Positions 1-5,333 of a DNA stretch of 6,717 nt are shown piece after piece. Position 1 is the stretch's first letter; every line of letters begins with the position of its first letter. This stretch comes from Sulfurimonas sp. (GTDB lineage Bacteria; Campylobacterota; Campylobacteria; Campylobacterales; Sulfurimonadaceae): assembly GCA_026987995.1 (NCBI GenBank), contig JALSMC010000162.1:1-6717 (forward strand), read 5' to 3'. The position numbers and the translations under genes were made by a program. Under the pieces are notes generated by a model. The model had not been told where the DNA came from, did not search any database, and was given only the letters and a program-made list of their open reading frames with translations.

Positions 1-42
1 AAATCTAATGCTATTGGCCATTCTTTTGCGTGTATCATTCAT
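1..42 (-). CDS. tkt: Transketolase, N-terminal fragment (cut by window edge)
   Basis: Only the first 14 codons are present, reading MNDTRKRMANSIRF from an ATG at 42-40. The start is well supported: AGGA lies at 55-52 on the minus strand, 9 bases upstream, and the ispA stop is 22 bases upstream. The stretch K-x-MANSIRF resembles the opening of bacterial transketolases, which continue into a conserved FLxADMVQxANSGHPG block that would lie outside the window. In Campylobacter jejuni, as I recall, tkt directly follows ispA, so position agrees with the weak sequence match. Transketolase is a thiamine-diphosphate enzyme that moves two-carbon ketol units in the non-oxidative pentose phosphate pathway. 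The identification rests on a short peptide plus synteny and is not secure by sequence alone. Confidence 0.62.
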   Translation of the reverse strand, partial: MNDTRKRMANSIRF

Positions 43-64
43 CTTTTTATATCCTGTTTTTGTT

Positions 65-910
65 TTATTTATGTCGGTTAATGTATTTTGTTAGTAAAGA
101 AGACAACTCACTTTGTAAGCTCTCATCAAAACTAAGCATCTCGTTTGTTAACTCATTTGCTAAGTCATTTGCTTGTTTTAGACTCTCATCTAAACCTAAA
201 ATAGTTACAAAACTATTTTTATCTTCGTCATTATTTGTTAGTTTTCCTGCTTCTTCACTTGACTGCGTTACATCTAAGATGTCATCTTGTATCTGAAATA
301 GCAAGCCTAGTTTTATCCCAAAGTCATAGAGTTTATCGGCTACATCATCACGACCAACTATAATAGCACCCATTTTCATTGATGCTGCTATAAGTTTTGC
401 TGTTTTATTTGTATGCAGAATTCTTATATCTTCTACTTTAAGTGGTTTGTTCTCAAAGTAACAGTCTATTGCTTGACCTAAAACCATACCATTAAGTCCA
501 CCATTTGTCGCTAACTCTCGAATGAGTTTCACACGAGTTGTATCTGAAAAAGGTGCGTTGGAAAGTACTTCAAAAGAGTAAGTGTTTAAAGCATCCCCTG
601 CAAGTATTGCAGTTACTTCATCAAAAGTTACATGAAGTGTAGGTTTCCCACGTCGGAGTGGTGAGTCATCCATAGCTGGTAAGTCATCATGTATGAGTGA
701 GTACGTATGAAGCAACTCTATAGCAAACGCGGCATGTCGTGCTGAGTCTAACATCAGAGGATTGTATGCTTTTACTACACCGAGTAAAAGAGCAGGACGA
801 AATCGTTTTCCACCTGCTATAAGCATATTTTGTAAAGCAGCTTCATATGTCGGATGAATACTCTGTGAAGTAGGTAAGTTATCAGTTAAGAATTGCTCAA
901 ATTTATGCAT
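65..910 (-). CDS. ispA: Farnesyl/geranyl diphosphate synthase (short-chain polyprenyl synthetase)
   Basis: This cytoplasmic trans-prenyltransferase condenses isopentenyl diphosphate with allylic diphosphates, giving C15 precursors for undecaprenyl phosphate and quinone side chains. The 281-residue protein has every hallmark: the GGKRFRP substrate-binding motif (33-39), the first Asp-rich motif DDLPAMD (75-81, the two-residue-expanded DDx4D form of bacterial enzymes), RRG (86-88), GDALNT (105-110), GQAIDC (145-150), NKT (168-170) and the second Asp-rich motif DDILD (209-213). Tyr70, five residues before the first motif, is the aromatic chain-length stop typical of type II farnesyl diphosphate synthases, so a C15 product is expected. 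Length is close to E. coli IspA (299). It starts 19 bases after the PDZ gene and shows no clear Shine-Dalgarno sequence, so coupled translation is likely. Family assignment is firm; exact product length is inferred. Confidence 0.95.
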   Translation of the reverse strand: MHKFEQFLTDNLPTSQSIHPTYEAALQNMLIAGGKRFRPALLLGVVKAYNPLMLDSARHAAFAIELLHTYSLIHDDLPAMDDSPLRRGKPTLHVTFDEVTAILAGDALNTYSFEVLSNAPFSDTTRVKLIRELATNGGLNGMVLGQAIDCYFENKPLKVEDIRILHTNKTAKLIAASMKMGAIIVGRDDVADKLYDFGIKLGLLFQIQDDILDVTQSSEEAGKLTNNDEDKNSFVTILGLDESLKQANDLANELTNEMLSFDESLQSELSSLLTKYINRHK

Positions 911-929
911 ATGAAATTGTACGGTTATT

Positions 930-1910
930 CTACTTAATATTTACAAAAAATTGGAAATTTCTTCGTGAAAAAAGAAGAGAGGAAAACTCTTTGAAGTTTT
1001 CTATGTATATAAGGAGTTCTTCTTGGTTTTTCACCTTGACACCATTCACTTGAAGTAGTTGATCACCTACAAGTAAACCATACTTCAAAAAATGCTCTGA
1101 GAGTCCTACTATATGCAGTGTATCATCAAAGTAGATGCCTTTATGTTCTAAAAATGTATCGCTTATATCTCCACCACCATATCTCTTAGAACTCACTACT
1201 TTAAAAGTCATCAACTTTTTATCGCGTTTTATTTTAATGCTATGATGCGAGCCAACTTTAGAGAAAAGAACACTGCGCATAAAAACTGATGCTGCTTGTA
1301 CTTTTTTACCATCAAACTCGATTATACAGTCATCTTTTTGTAATGGATTGTTTTTTAAGTATGGATTTGAAGCACTTACAAGCACAAAGCCTTTCTCGTT
1401 TTTCACACGAATCCCGATGCTGGCATATGTAGCCGGTTGGGAGGAGAGAAATCTTTTAATATACTCTTTGGCAATCACTCCACGAGGTGTTGCAATACCT
1501 TCTAAGGAACAACAGCTACTTGTAATGAGTGCAGGGTTTTTAAAGTTTGTAGTATATACAGCTAAAGAATTTAAGCCTATTTGATTTTTGAGAATTTTTC
1601 CCTCTTTAGATACTCTGTCGTTTACTATTGCACTACCAAGTTGCAAGCGCATATTTATAGAAAATGGATAATGAAACTTTTTCTTATCCTCTATAAGATA
1701 AAGCGAAAGAAAAGGGTCATATTTAAGTATTTTAGCTTTTGGTTTATCTTTGGAGTAGACAAGAAGTTTATTATTTTTCACAGGTATATAAAGGGAATTA
1801 TTTTGAATTGTATGTGAATCTTTGATTTTTTCTATACATGAGAAGTAACCACCTTGACAGGCATAAATATTTAATAGTAAAAGGTTTGCAAGAACAAATA
1901 GGCGTAACAC
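930..1910 (-). CDS. Secreted or membrane-anchored protein with two C-terminal PDZ domains
   Basis: The 326-residue protein begins with a hydrophobic signal segment (about 1-17) followed by Cys18. The sequence IYAC is a poor lipobox because of Tyr at -2, so it may be either a lipoprotein or a periplasmic protein. A beta-rich region (about 40-155) precedes two PDZ-like modules, about 161-241 (core LQKDDCIIEFDGKKV) and 258-326 (core GLLVGDQLLQVNGVKV). The order and some stretches of the first region (AKILKYDP at 59-66; SLEGIATPRGVIAKEYI at 135-151) recall HtrA/Deg proteases, but I find no Gly-Asn-Ser-Gly-Gly serine motif; Cys133-Cys134 lie near where it would be. It corresponds in position to the periplasmic protein gene next to ispA in Campylobacter jejuni. 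GTG is chosen as start because it directly follows the ybaB stop and has GGGAG upstream. Its function is unknown; a scaffold or chaperone role in the envelope is a guess. Confidence 0.85.
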   Translation of the reverse strand: MLRLFVLANLLLLNIYACQGGYFSCIEKIKDSHTIQNNSLYIPVKNNKLLVYSKDKPKAKILKYDPFLSLYLIEDKKKFHYPFSINMRLQLGSAIVNDRVSKEGKILKNQIGLNSLAVYTTNFKNPALITSSCCSLEGIATPRGVIAKEYIKRFLSSQPATYASIGIRVKNEKGFVLVSASNPYLKNNPLQKDDCIIEFDGKKVQAASVFMRSVLFSKVGSHHSIKIKRDKKLMTFKVVSSKRYGGGDISDTFLEHKGIYFDDTLHIVGLSEHFLKYGLLVGDQLLQVNGVKVKNQEELLIYIENFKEFSSLLFSRRNFQFFVNIK

Positions 1911-2222
1911 CTACTTACTCCCACCAAATGGGTTGCCCATATTACCAAGCATGCTCATAGCACTATGGCGTTGGTTATCTTGGACCATCTTGTTTGCATC
2001 GTTCATAGCACCAATGAGTAAAATTTGCAGCATATTTTTATCCGTTAAAGTTGTTTCGTCTATTATTAAATCGACAACTTCACCGTTTCCATTAACACTT
2101 AACTCTACAAGTCCACCACCACTTTTTACAGTGTATGTCTTACTAGCGAGCTCACTCTTGAGTTTGTCTGCATTTTCTTGCATTCCCTCAAGCATTTTAC
2201 CCATTTCACCCATGTCAAACAT
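1911..2222 (-). CDS. YbaB/EbfC family nucleoid-associated DNA-binding protein
   Basis: At 103 residues this is the usual length for the family. The pattern is characteristic: a Met/Gly-rich N-terminal helix (MFDMGEMGKMLEGMQENADK), a central beta sheet with GGGLVELSVNGNGEVVDLII (35-54), and a C-terminal amphipathic helix (about 62-85) ending in a Met/Gly-rich tail (NMGNPFGGSK). Family members form tweezer-like dimers that bind DNA and coat the nucleoid. In many bacteria the gene sits between dnaX and recR; here, as in Campylobacter jejuni, it sits with ispA and a PDZ gene instead. It starts 3 bases after the panD stop with only a weak upstream purine signal. Met4 is a possible alternative start. 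The family is clear, but the specific role in this organism is not. Confidence 0.93.
   Translation of the reverse strand: MFDMGEMGKMLEGMQENADKLKSELASKTYTVKSGGGLVELSVNGNGEVVDLIIDETTLTDKNMLQILLIGAMNDANKMVQDNQRHSAMSMLGNMGNPFGGSK
1917..1925 (-). promoter_or_regulatory. Ribosome binding site deciding the GTG start of the PDZ gene
   Basis: GGGAG lies inside the last codons of ybaB, about 7 bases before the GTG at 1910-1908 that touches the ybaB stop codon TAG (1913-1911). No ATG gives a signal peptide here, so this site supports the GTG start and suggests that the two genes are translated in a coupled way. Confidence 0.55.
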
Positions 2223-2225
2223 AAG

Positions 2226-2591
2226 CTAGATACTATCCGCTACTATTTCTATGTCGTTATTATCATCCAAGATAACAACTTTAGGTTGATAAGACTCAAG
2301 ATCAGCTTCATTATAACTTGCATATGCAACTATAATTACTTTATCACCTTTATGTACTTTACGAGCGGCAGCACCGTTTAGGCAGATGTCGCGTTTGCCA
2401 CGTTCACCTAAAATAATATAAGTAGAAAAACGTTCACCATTATTGATGTTAAGTATTTCAACCTTTTGTCCAACCCTCATCTTAGAAGCTTCTAAAAGCT
2501 CCTCGTCTATAGTAATAGAGCCAACATAGTTTAAGTTAGCATCAGTTACTGTAGCACGATGGATTTTGCTGTACAACATATCAATTAACAT
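2226..2591 (-). CDS. panD: Aspartate 1-decarboxylase, pyruvoyl-dependent proenzyme
   Basis: The enzyme turns L-aspartate into beta-alanine, the precursor of pantothenate and coenzyme A, in the cytoplasm. The 121-residue proenzyme keeps the E. coli numbering exactly: the self-cleavage pair Gly24-Ser25 in YVGSITID, where Ser25 becomes the pyruvoyl group, plus Lys9, His11, Arg54, Thr57, Tyr58 and Asn72-Gly-Ala-Ala. All residues known for processing and catalysis are therefore present and the enzyme should be active. The start is supported by AGGA, which overlaps the stop codon of the ferredoxin gene and lies 6 bases before the ATG. The companion genes panB and panC are not in the window. No PanZ/PanM-like maturation factor is seen nearby; how maturation is driven here cannot be told from the sequence. 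Confidence 0.97.
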   Translation of the reverse strand: MLIDMLYSKIHRATVTDANLNYVGSITIDEELLEASKMRVGQKVEILNINNGERFSTYIILGERGKRDICLNGAAARKVHKGDKVIIVAYASYNEADLESYQPKVVILDDNNDIEIVADSI

Positions 2592-2599
2592 AGTACTTC

Positions 2600-2974
2600 C
2601 TATTTACCCATTAGTTTACGTGCGTCAGCTATACTCATCGGAGCATCCCAAGCTTCTTCAGCGATTACATACTCTTGAACTACATTACCACCGATAATAT
2701 GTTCAGTAATAATTCTATCAATTTTCTCTTCTGTAAGACCAACATACATAGTATGACCTGGCTCAATTAACATAACTGGACCTTGTTGACATCTATTCAT
2801 GCATGAAGTACGAACGATTGGAGCTGCCATCATAACACCTTCCATCATAAGTTTCTTAGCAGTATACTGATAAAGATCCTTGTTGTCTGGTGTCACACAA
2901 GATGGTTTAGGCATACCTGGAGGAGCTGACTGCTCACACTTGAAAATGTAAAATGTTGGTTGAGGGATTCCCAT
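2600..2974 (-). CDS. Thioredoxin-fold [2Fe-2S] ferredoxin
   Basis: The 124-residue protein has four cysteines at 13, 26, 58 and 62, giving the spacing C-x12-C-x31-C-x3-C. This is the pattern of Aquifex/Clostridium pasteurianum-type thioredoxin-like [2Fe-2S] ferredoxins, also found in NuoE/HoxE subunits. The stretch [16 protein letters not shown] followed by a Tyr-Val-Gly-Leu-Thr segment and a helix (about 82-95) is typical of the family. A further acidic tail (about 97-124) extends beyond the core fold, slightly longer than the roughly 110 residues of Aquifex Fd. It is the first gene of the minus-strand unit, with a strong AAGGAA 6 bases before the ATG and a promoter close upstream. It should carry electrons in the cytoplasm; its partner enzyme is unknown. 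Its operon with panD does not by itself indicate a role in coenzyme A synthesis, because PanD needs no redox partner. Confidence 0.92.
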   Translation of the reverse strand: MGIPQPTFYIFKCEQSAPPGMPKPSCVTPDNKDLYQYTAKKLMMEGVMMAAPIVRTSCMNRCQQGPVMLIEPGHTMYVGLTEEKIDRIITEHIIGGNVVQEYVIAEEAWDAPMSIADARKLMGK

Positions 2975-3001
2975 AAAAAGTTCCTTAGTTTAATTTTTGC
3001 A

Positions 3002-3034
3002 ATTATATCGAAATTCTCACATATAATGCTAAGA
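3002..3034 (-). promoter_or_regulatory. Candidate sigma-70 promoter of the ferredoxin-panD-ybaB-PDZ-ispA-tkt unit
   Basis: Read on the minus strand, a perfect TATAAT lies at 3007-3002 and a partial match (TCTTAGCATT, 6 of 9 defined positions) to the Campylobacter upstream element TTTAAGTnTT lies 17 bases before it at 3034-3025. Transcription would begin near 2995, leaving a leader of about 20 bases that contains the AAGGAA ribosome binding site. No other clear promoter was seen in the tight gaps downstream, so this one may serve all six genes. Confidence 0.6.
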
Positions 3035-3070
3035 AGCTATAATAAGTTTATATTTTTAAGTTTATTAGCT
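3035..3070. repeat. Imperfect inverted repeat between the divergent promoters
   Basis: The arms are AGC-TA-TAATAA (3035-3045) and TTATTAGCT (3062-3070). They are complementary over nine positions with a two-base bulge and a 16-base spacer. The element sits between the minus-strand -35 region and the plus-strand -10 box, overlapping the plus-strand -35 element, which is where an operator would be expected. In such AT-rich DNA a chance match of this length is quite possible. Confidence 0.35.
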
Positions 3071-3086
3071 AGGATTTAGTTATAAT
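3055..3086 (+). promoter_or_regulatory. Candidate sigma-70 promoter of the barrel/lipoprotein pair
   Basis: TTTAAGTTTA at 3055-3064 matches the Campylobacter upstream consensus TTTAAGTnTT except for the last base, and TATAAT at 3081-3086 is a perfect -10 box; 16 bases separate them. The sequence ATTTAGT just before the -10 box adds the T-rich character seen in these promoters. Transcription would start near 3093, about 30 bases before the TTG start. Two further TATAAT strings on this strand (3022-3027, 3038-3043) lack a good upstream element. Confidence 0.68.
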
Positions 3087-3107
3087 GCTTTTTCAATAAT
3101 TTAATGC

Positions 3108-3111
3108 AGGA
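3108..3111 (+). promoter_or_regulatory. Ribosome binding site supporting the TTG start of the barrel gene
   Basis: AGGA stands 11 bases before the TTG at 3123. The only nearby ATG (3104-3106) is in another frame. The next in-frame Met is residue 22, which would remove the signal peptide, so TTG is the preferred start despite the rather long spacing. Confidence 0.55.
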
Positions 3112-3122
3112 TACTACAACAA

Positions 3123-3671
3123 TTGAAATCAATTATACTTTTTTTCTTACTCATTACATCTCTTTATTCCGAGTCAAAGGTTTACATGGGAGTCAATTAC
3201 GGTGTTTTTAGCGAAAACTTCAGTGATATTGATGCTAAAAGTTCATCTGACATAGTAACTCTTAAAATTGGGTATGGTGATATTAAAGCCTATGCAGTTG
3301 AGTTCTCATTTGACTACATGCAAAACAACTCTAAAATATTTTCATCTACTGATGTCTCTTCAGATGGTGATAAGATAGGCTTCAATATTAACCTCTTAAA
3401 ATCATTTGACCTTAACTACCTTTATCCCTTTATTAAAATTGGTTTTGGTGCTGGTTCCTTAACAATTGAAAGAGCATTGCAAGACACCCTAAGCTATGGT
3501 TCGTTTCAAGGATCAGTTGGTACTTATATTCCACTTAGCGAAAGCTTCGATATTGAACTTGGATATGAACTAAGACATACATCATATGAATCAATCAATA
3601 CAGTAGTAGCCAATACAAGCTATAGCTCTCTTATAAATATTGCTTACTTTGGCATTAACTATAGATACTAG
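3123..3671 (+). CDS. Small outer-membrane beta-barrel protein
   Basis: No named family is recognised with confidence. The 182-residue protein opens with a signal peptide (MKSIILFFLLITSLYS, likely cleaved after Ser16). The remaining 166 residues alternate polar and hydrophobic residues in about eight strands, roughly 18-28, 43-51, 54-67, 82-94, 98-113, 123-136, 140-155 and 168-182. It ends in GINYRY with a terminal aromatic residue, the usual signal for insertion by the BAM complex. Size and strand count fit the eight-stranded OmpA/OmpX/OmpW-like barrels. It starts at TTG and has its own promoter. A Big2-type lipoprotein gene follows 8 bases later, so the two are very likely co-transcribed and may act together at the outer membrane. 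Whether it is a pore, an adhesin or a structural protein cannot be told from sequence. Confidence 0.82.
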   Translation: MKSIILFFLLITSLYSESKVYMGVNYGVFSENFSDIDAKSSSDIVTLKIGYGDIKAYAVEFSFDYMQNNSKIFSSTDVSSDGDKIGFNINLLKSFDLNYLYPFIKIGFGAGSLTIERALQDTLSYGSFQGSVGTYIPLSESFDIELGYELRHTSYESINTVVANTSYSSLINIAYFGINYRY

Positions 3672-3679
3672 GACCTTTA

Positions 3680-4297
3680 ATGCAATACCTAAAAAAAATC
3701 ACTTTCATCTGTCTTTGTACTTTACTAATCTCATGTGGAGACAACACAACAGTTTCTCCTTTAAAAGATGTCAGCTCAATAAGTATTGATGATACAAACA
3801 TATCTATTTATGCAACACAAGCAGCAAAAACATTAACTGCCACCCTCACGTATAACGATGGAACAACAGTCAATGCTAGTGCAGACCTTTTATGGGCAAG
3901 CTCAGCCAGTGGTGTTTTTAATGCCTCAACAGCATCAATAGTTGCAACTTCAAATGGCGGAGATGCAAACTTAAGTATAGACTATAAATCTACATTTAAT
4001 GATTTTACAGCTGTACATGTTAAAAAGTTACTTACTATAAACTATTCAGATTTAAATATTAGCGATGTAGGCACCCCTCAAACTATTTATGTTAGTGGTA
4101 ACTATGAGAACAATGAAACTAATATAACAATGGAAAATAATATTTTATGGAGTGTGGATTCGAATGCTACCATTACAGACATAAATGCTACTCAAATCAC
4201 TCTTACAGTCGATTATAATGTAACATCAATTGAGCTCAGAGCTACCCTGTTTAATGCAACTATCTATGCAGAAGATTTTAATAAAACATTTAACTAA
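3680..4297 (+). CDS. Lipoprotein with two tandem Ig-like (Big2-type) domains
   Basis: The 205-residue protein has a clear lipoprotein signal: Lys5-Lys6, a hydrophobic stretch and the lipobox LISC with Cys19, followed by Gly-Asp, which suggests sorting to the outer membrane. After a short linker come two similar modules. The first (about 31-113) has SISIDDTNISIYA, TLTATLTYNDGTTVNASADLLWAS (51-74, Trp72) and a GGDANLSIDY strand. The second (about 117-203) has NYENNETNITMENNILWSV (141-159, Trp157) and a similar strand order. The pattern of a T-x-T-Y-x-DGT strand followed by a W-S strand is that of bacterial Ig-like group 2 domains, which are structural or adhesive. The protein is rich in Asn, Thr and Ser and has only one cysteine after the signal, the lipidated one. 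AGGA overlaps the stop of the barrel gene 6 bases before the ATG. Function is unknown; partnership with the barrel is inferred from gene order. Confidence 0.85.
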   Translation: MQYLKKITFICLCTLLISCGDNTTVSPLKDVSSISIDDTNISIYATQAAKTLTATLTYNDGTTVNASADLLWASSASGVFNASTASIVATSNGGDANLSIDYKSTFNDFTAVHVKKLLTINYSDLNISDVGTPQTIYVSGNYENNETNITMENNILWSVDSNATITDINATQITLTVDYNVTSIELRATLFNATIYAEDFNKTFN

Positions 4298-4300
4298 GTG

Positions 4301-4328
4301 TATTAGATTTTAGAAATAAAATCTAATA
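4301..4328. terminator. Perfect 12-bp hairpin at the convergent gene ends, candidate bidirectional terminator
   Basis: The arms TATTAGATTTTA (4301-4312) and TAAAATCTAATA (4317-4328) are exactly complementary and enclose a four-base loop, GAAA on the plus strand. It lies where the lipoprotein gene and the hydrolase gene meet, and it contains the last codons and the TAA stop of the hydrolase. Against a standard terminator, the stem has few G-C pairs and neither strand shows a run of T directly after it. It may therefore act as an RNA 3'-end stabiliser or only impede polymerase. Confidence 0.45.
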
Positions 4329-5331
4329 TTGCGGTTAAAGCTTTTTTCCGCACACTATCATTTTCTACAAACAACTCATGATAAGCACTATCTATCTGAT
4401 AGGCTTTACAATTACCTCCTACATTCTTACAAAATTTATTCTGAGGTTTTTTATTTACAATGACATCGTTTTGTGCTTGAAGAAGTAGTATGGGAATTGT
4501 AATTTTAGAAGCTTCCTCTACACTTTTTGCACTAGCAGAACATGCTTCTCTTAACCACCTAACACTTGGTCCACCAATTTTTGCATCTGGCTCAATATCA
4601 AAAGCAATTTTAGTGATTTCATATCTTATCTTGGAGTGTGTTAATTTATTATCTTTAAACTGATGACTTACTTCATCATATGATTTTTTCCCTACTGCAT
4701 ACCTATCAATATTTTTCTTTCTTAACAAGATAAGATTACATGCGGTATCTGTAATTGAAGAAAAAATAATATCAGGCTGATGCATGGGAGAACTGAGAAC
4801 TAAACCATCAAAGTCATTAGGGTATTGCTCAACATACAGTGAGGCTATAGCACCACCCATTGAGTGTCCGATGAGTATTCTTTTTTTATCTTTTTGTAGA
4901 TGGAGTGAAACAAATTGTTTCATATCTTTTACATAGTTTTCAAAATCAACAACATGACCTAGTTGGCTGTCTGCGAGTAAACGCTCAGAATTTCCTTGCC
5001 CTCGATGATCTAAGATATAGACCGAGTAACCATTTCTATTTAAGTCATAAATCAACTCTTGGTATTTGAGCATTCCCTCTGTTCTACCACTTGAAATGAC
5101 AATATTTACTTTTGCATTGTGAACTTCAAAAATTCTATAGGCGATATTGAGATTATCAAAGGATTTAAAGTATTGTATTTTTTGTGCATAAAAATGAGGG
5201 GATATTTTTGTAAAGTAGTTATTTTTTAACTCTTTTTCTGAAGTTATTTTATACTTTTTGTTAATATTATTAAAACTCTCAAAAGCAATTAAGTTGCAAA
5301 GGAGTATGAGAGTTAAAAGTATAGTTTTCAT
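4303..5331 (-). CDS. PldB-like alpha/beta hydrolase (lysophospholipase/monoacylglycerol lipase type), secreted
   Basis: The 342-residue protein has the serine hydrolase fold with an apparent full triad: nucleophile Ser157 in GHSMGGA (155-161), Asp289 in QAQNDVIV and His318 in AYHELFVE. The segment DHRGQGNSERLLADSQLGHV (108-127) and the following DFENYVKDM closely resemble E. coli PldB (lysophospholipase L2) and its homologues, and the length matches as well. An N-terminal hydrophobic segment (about 1-17, MKTILLTLILLCNLIA) looks like a cleavable signal peptide, so it probably acts in the periplasm or at the outer membrane. Cys301 and Cys308 could form a disulfide there. The ATG is 2 bases after the murE stop with no clear Shine-Dalgarno sequence, so translation probably depends on murE. 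The fold and triad are firm; the substrate (lysophospholipid, monoglyceride or another ester) is inferred. Confidence 0.88.
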   Translation of the reverse strand: MKTILLTLILLCNLIAFESFNNINKKYKITSEKELKNNYFTKISPHFYAQKIQYFKSFDNLNIAYRIFEVHNAKVNIVISSGRTEGMLKYQELIYDLNRNGYSVYILDHRGQGNSERLLADSQLGHVVDFENYVKDMKQFVSLHLQKDKKRILIGHSMGGAIASLYVEQYPNDFDGLVLSSPMHQPDIIFSSITDTACNLILLRKKNIDRYAVGKKSYDEVSHQFKDNKLTHSKIRYEITKIAFDIEPDAKIGGPSVRWLREACSASAKSVEEASKITIPILLLQAQNDVIVNKKPQNKFCKNVGGNCKAYQIDSAYHELFVENDSVRKKALTAILDFISKI

Positions 5332-5333
5332 TA

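Noticed and set aside
30..296. Plus-strand open frame of 88 codons over the ends of tkt and ispA
   Set aside because: It overlaps the C-terminal part of a well-supported ispA in antisense and has composition typical of a shadow frame.
940..985. Possible hairpin TTCTT...AAGAA near the end of the PDZ gene
   Set aside because: The stem is only five A/T-rich pairs, lies inside coding sequence and is followed closely by ispA on the same strand, so termination here is unlikely.
1348..1817. Two adjacent plus-strand open frames of 78 codons each inside the PDZ gene
   Set aside because: They lie antisense to a gene with a signal peptide and PDZ domains; their translations show no domain and no ribosome binding site was seen.
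1933..2229. Open frame of 98 codons on the plus strand opposite ybaB
   Set aside because: It mirrors ybaB almost exactly, has no upstream signal of its own and its Ser/Pro/Leu-rich translation looks like an antisense shadow of a conserved gene.
2178..2381. Plus-strand open frame of 67 codons over the ybaB-panD junction
   Set aside because: It spans two real genes on the other strand, with no promoter or ribosome binding site of its own.
3022..3043. Extra TATAAT strings on the plus strand as tandem promoters
   Set aside because: Neither has a T-rich upstream element at a suitable distance; in DNA this AT-rich such strings occur often by chance.
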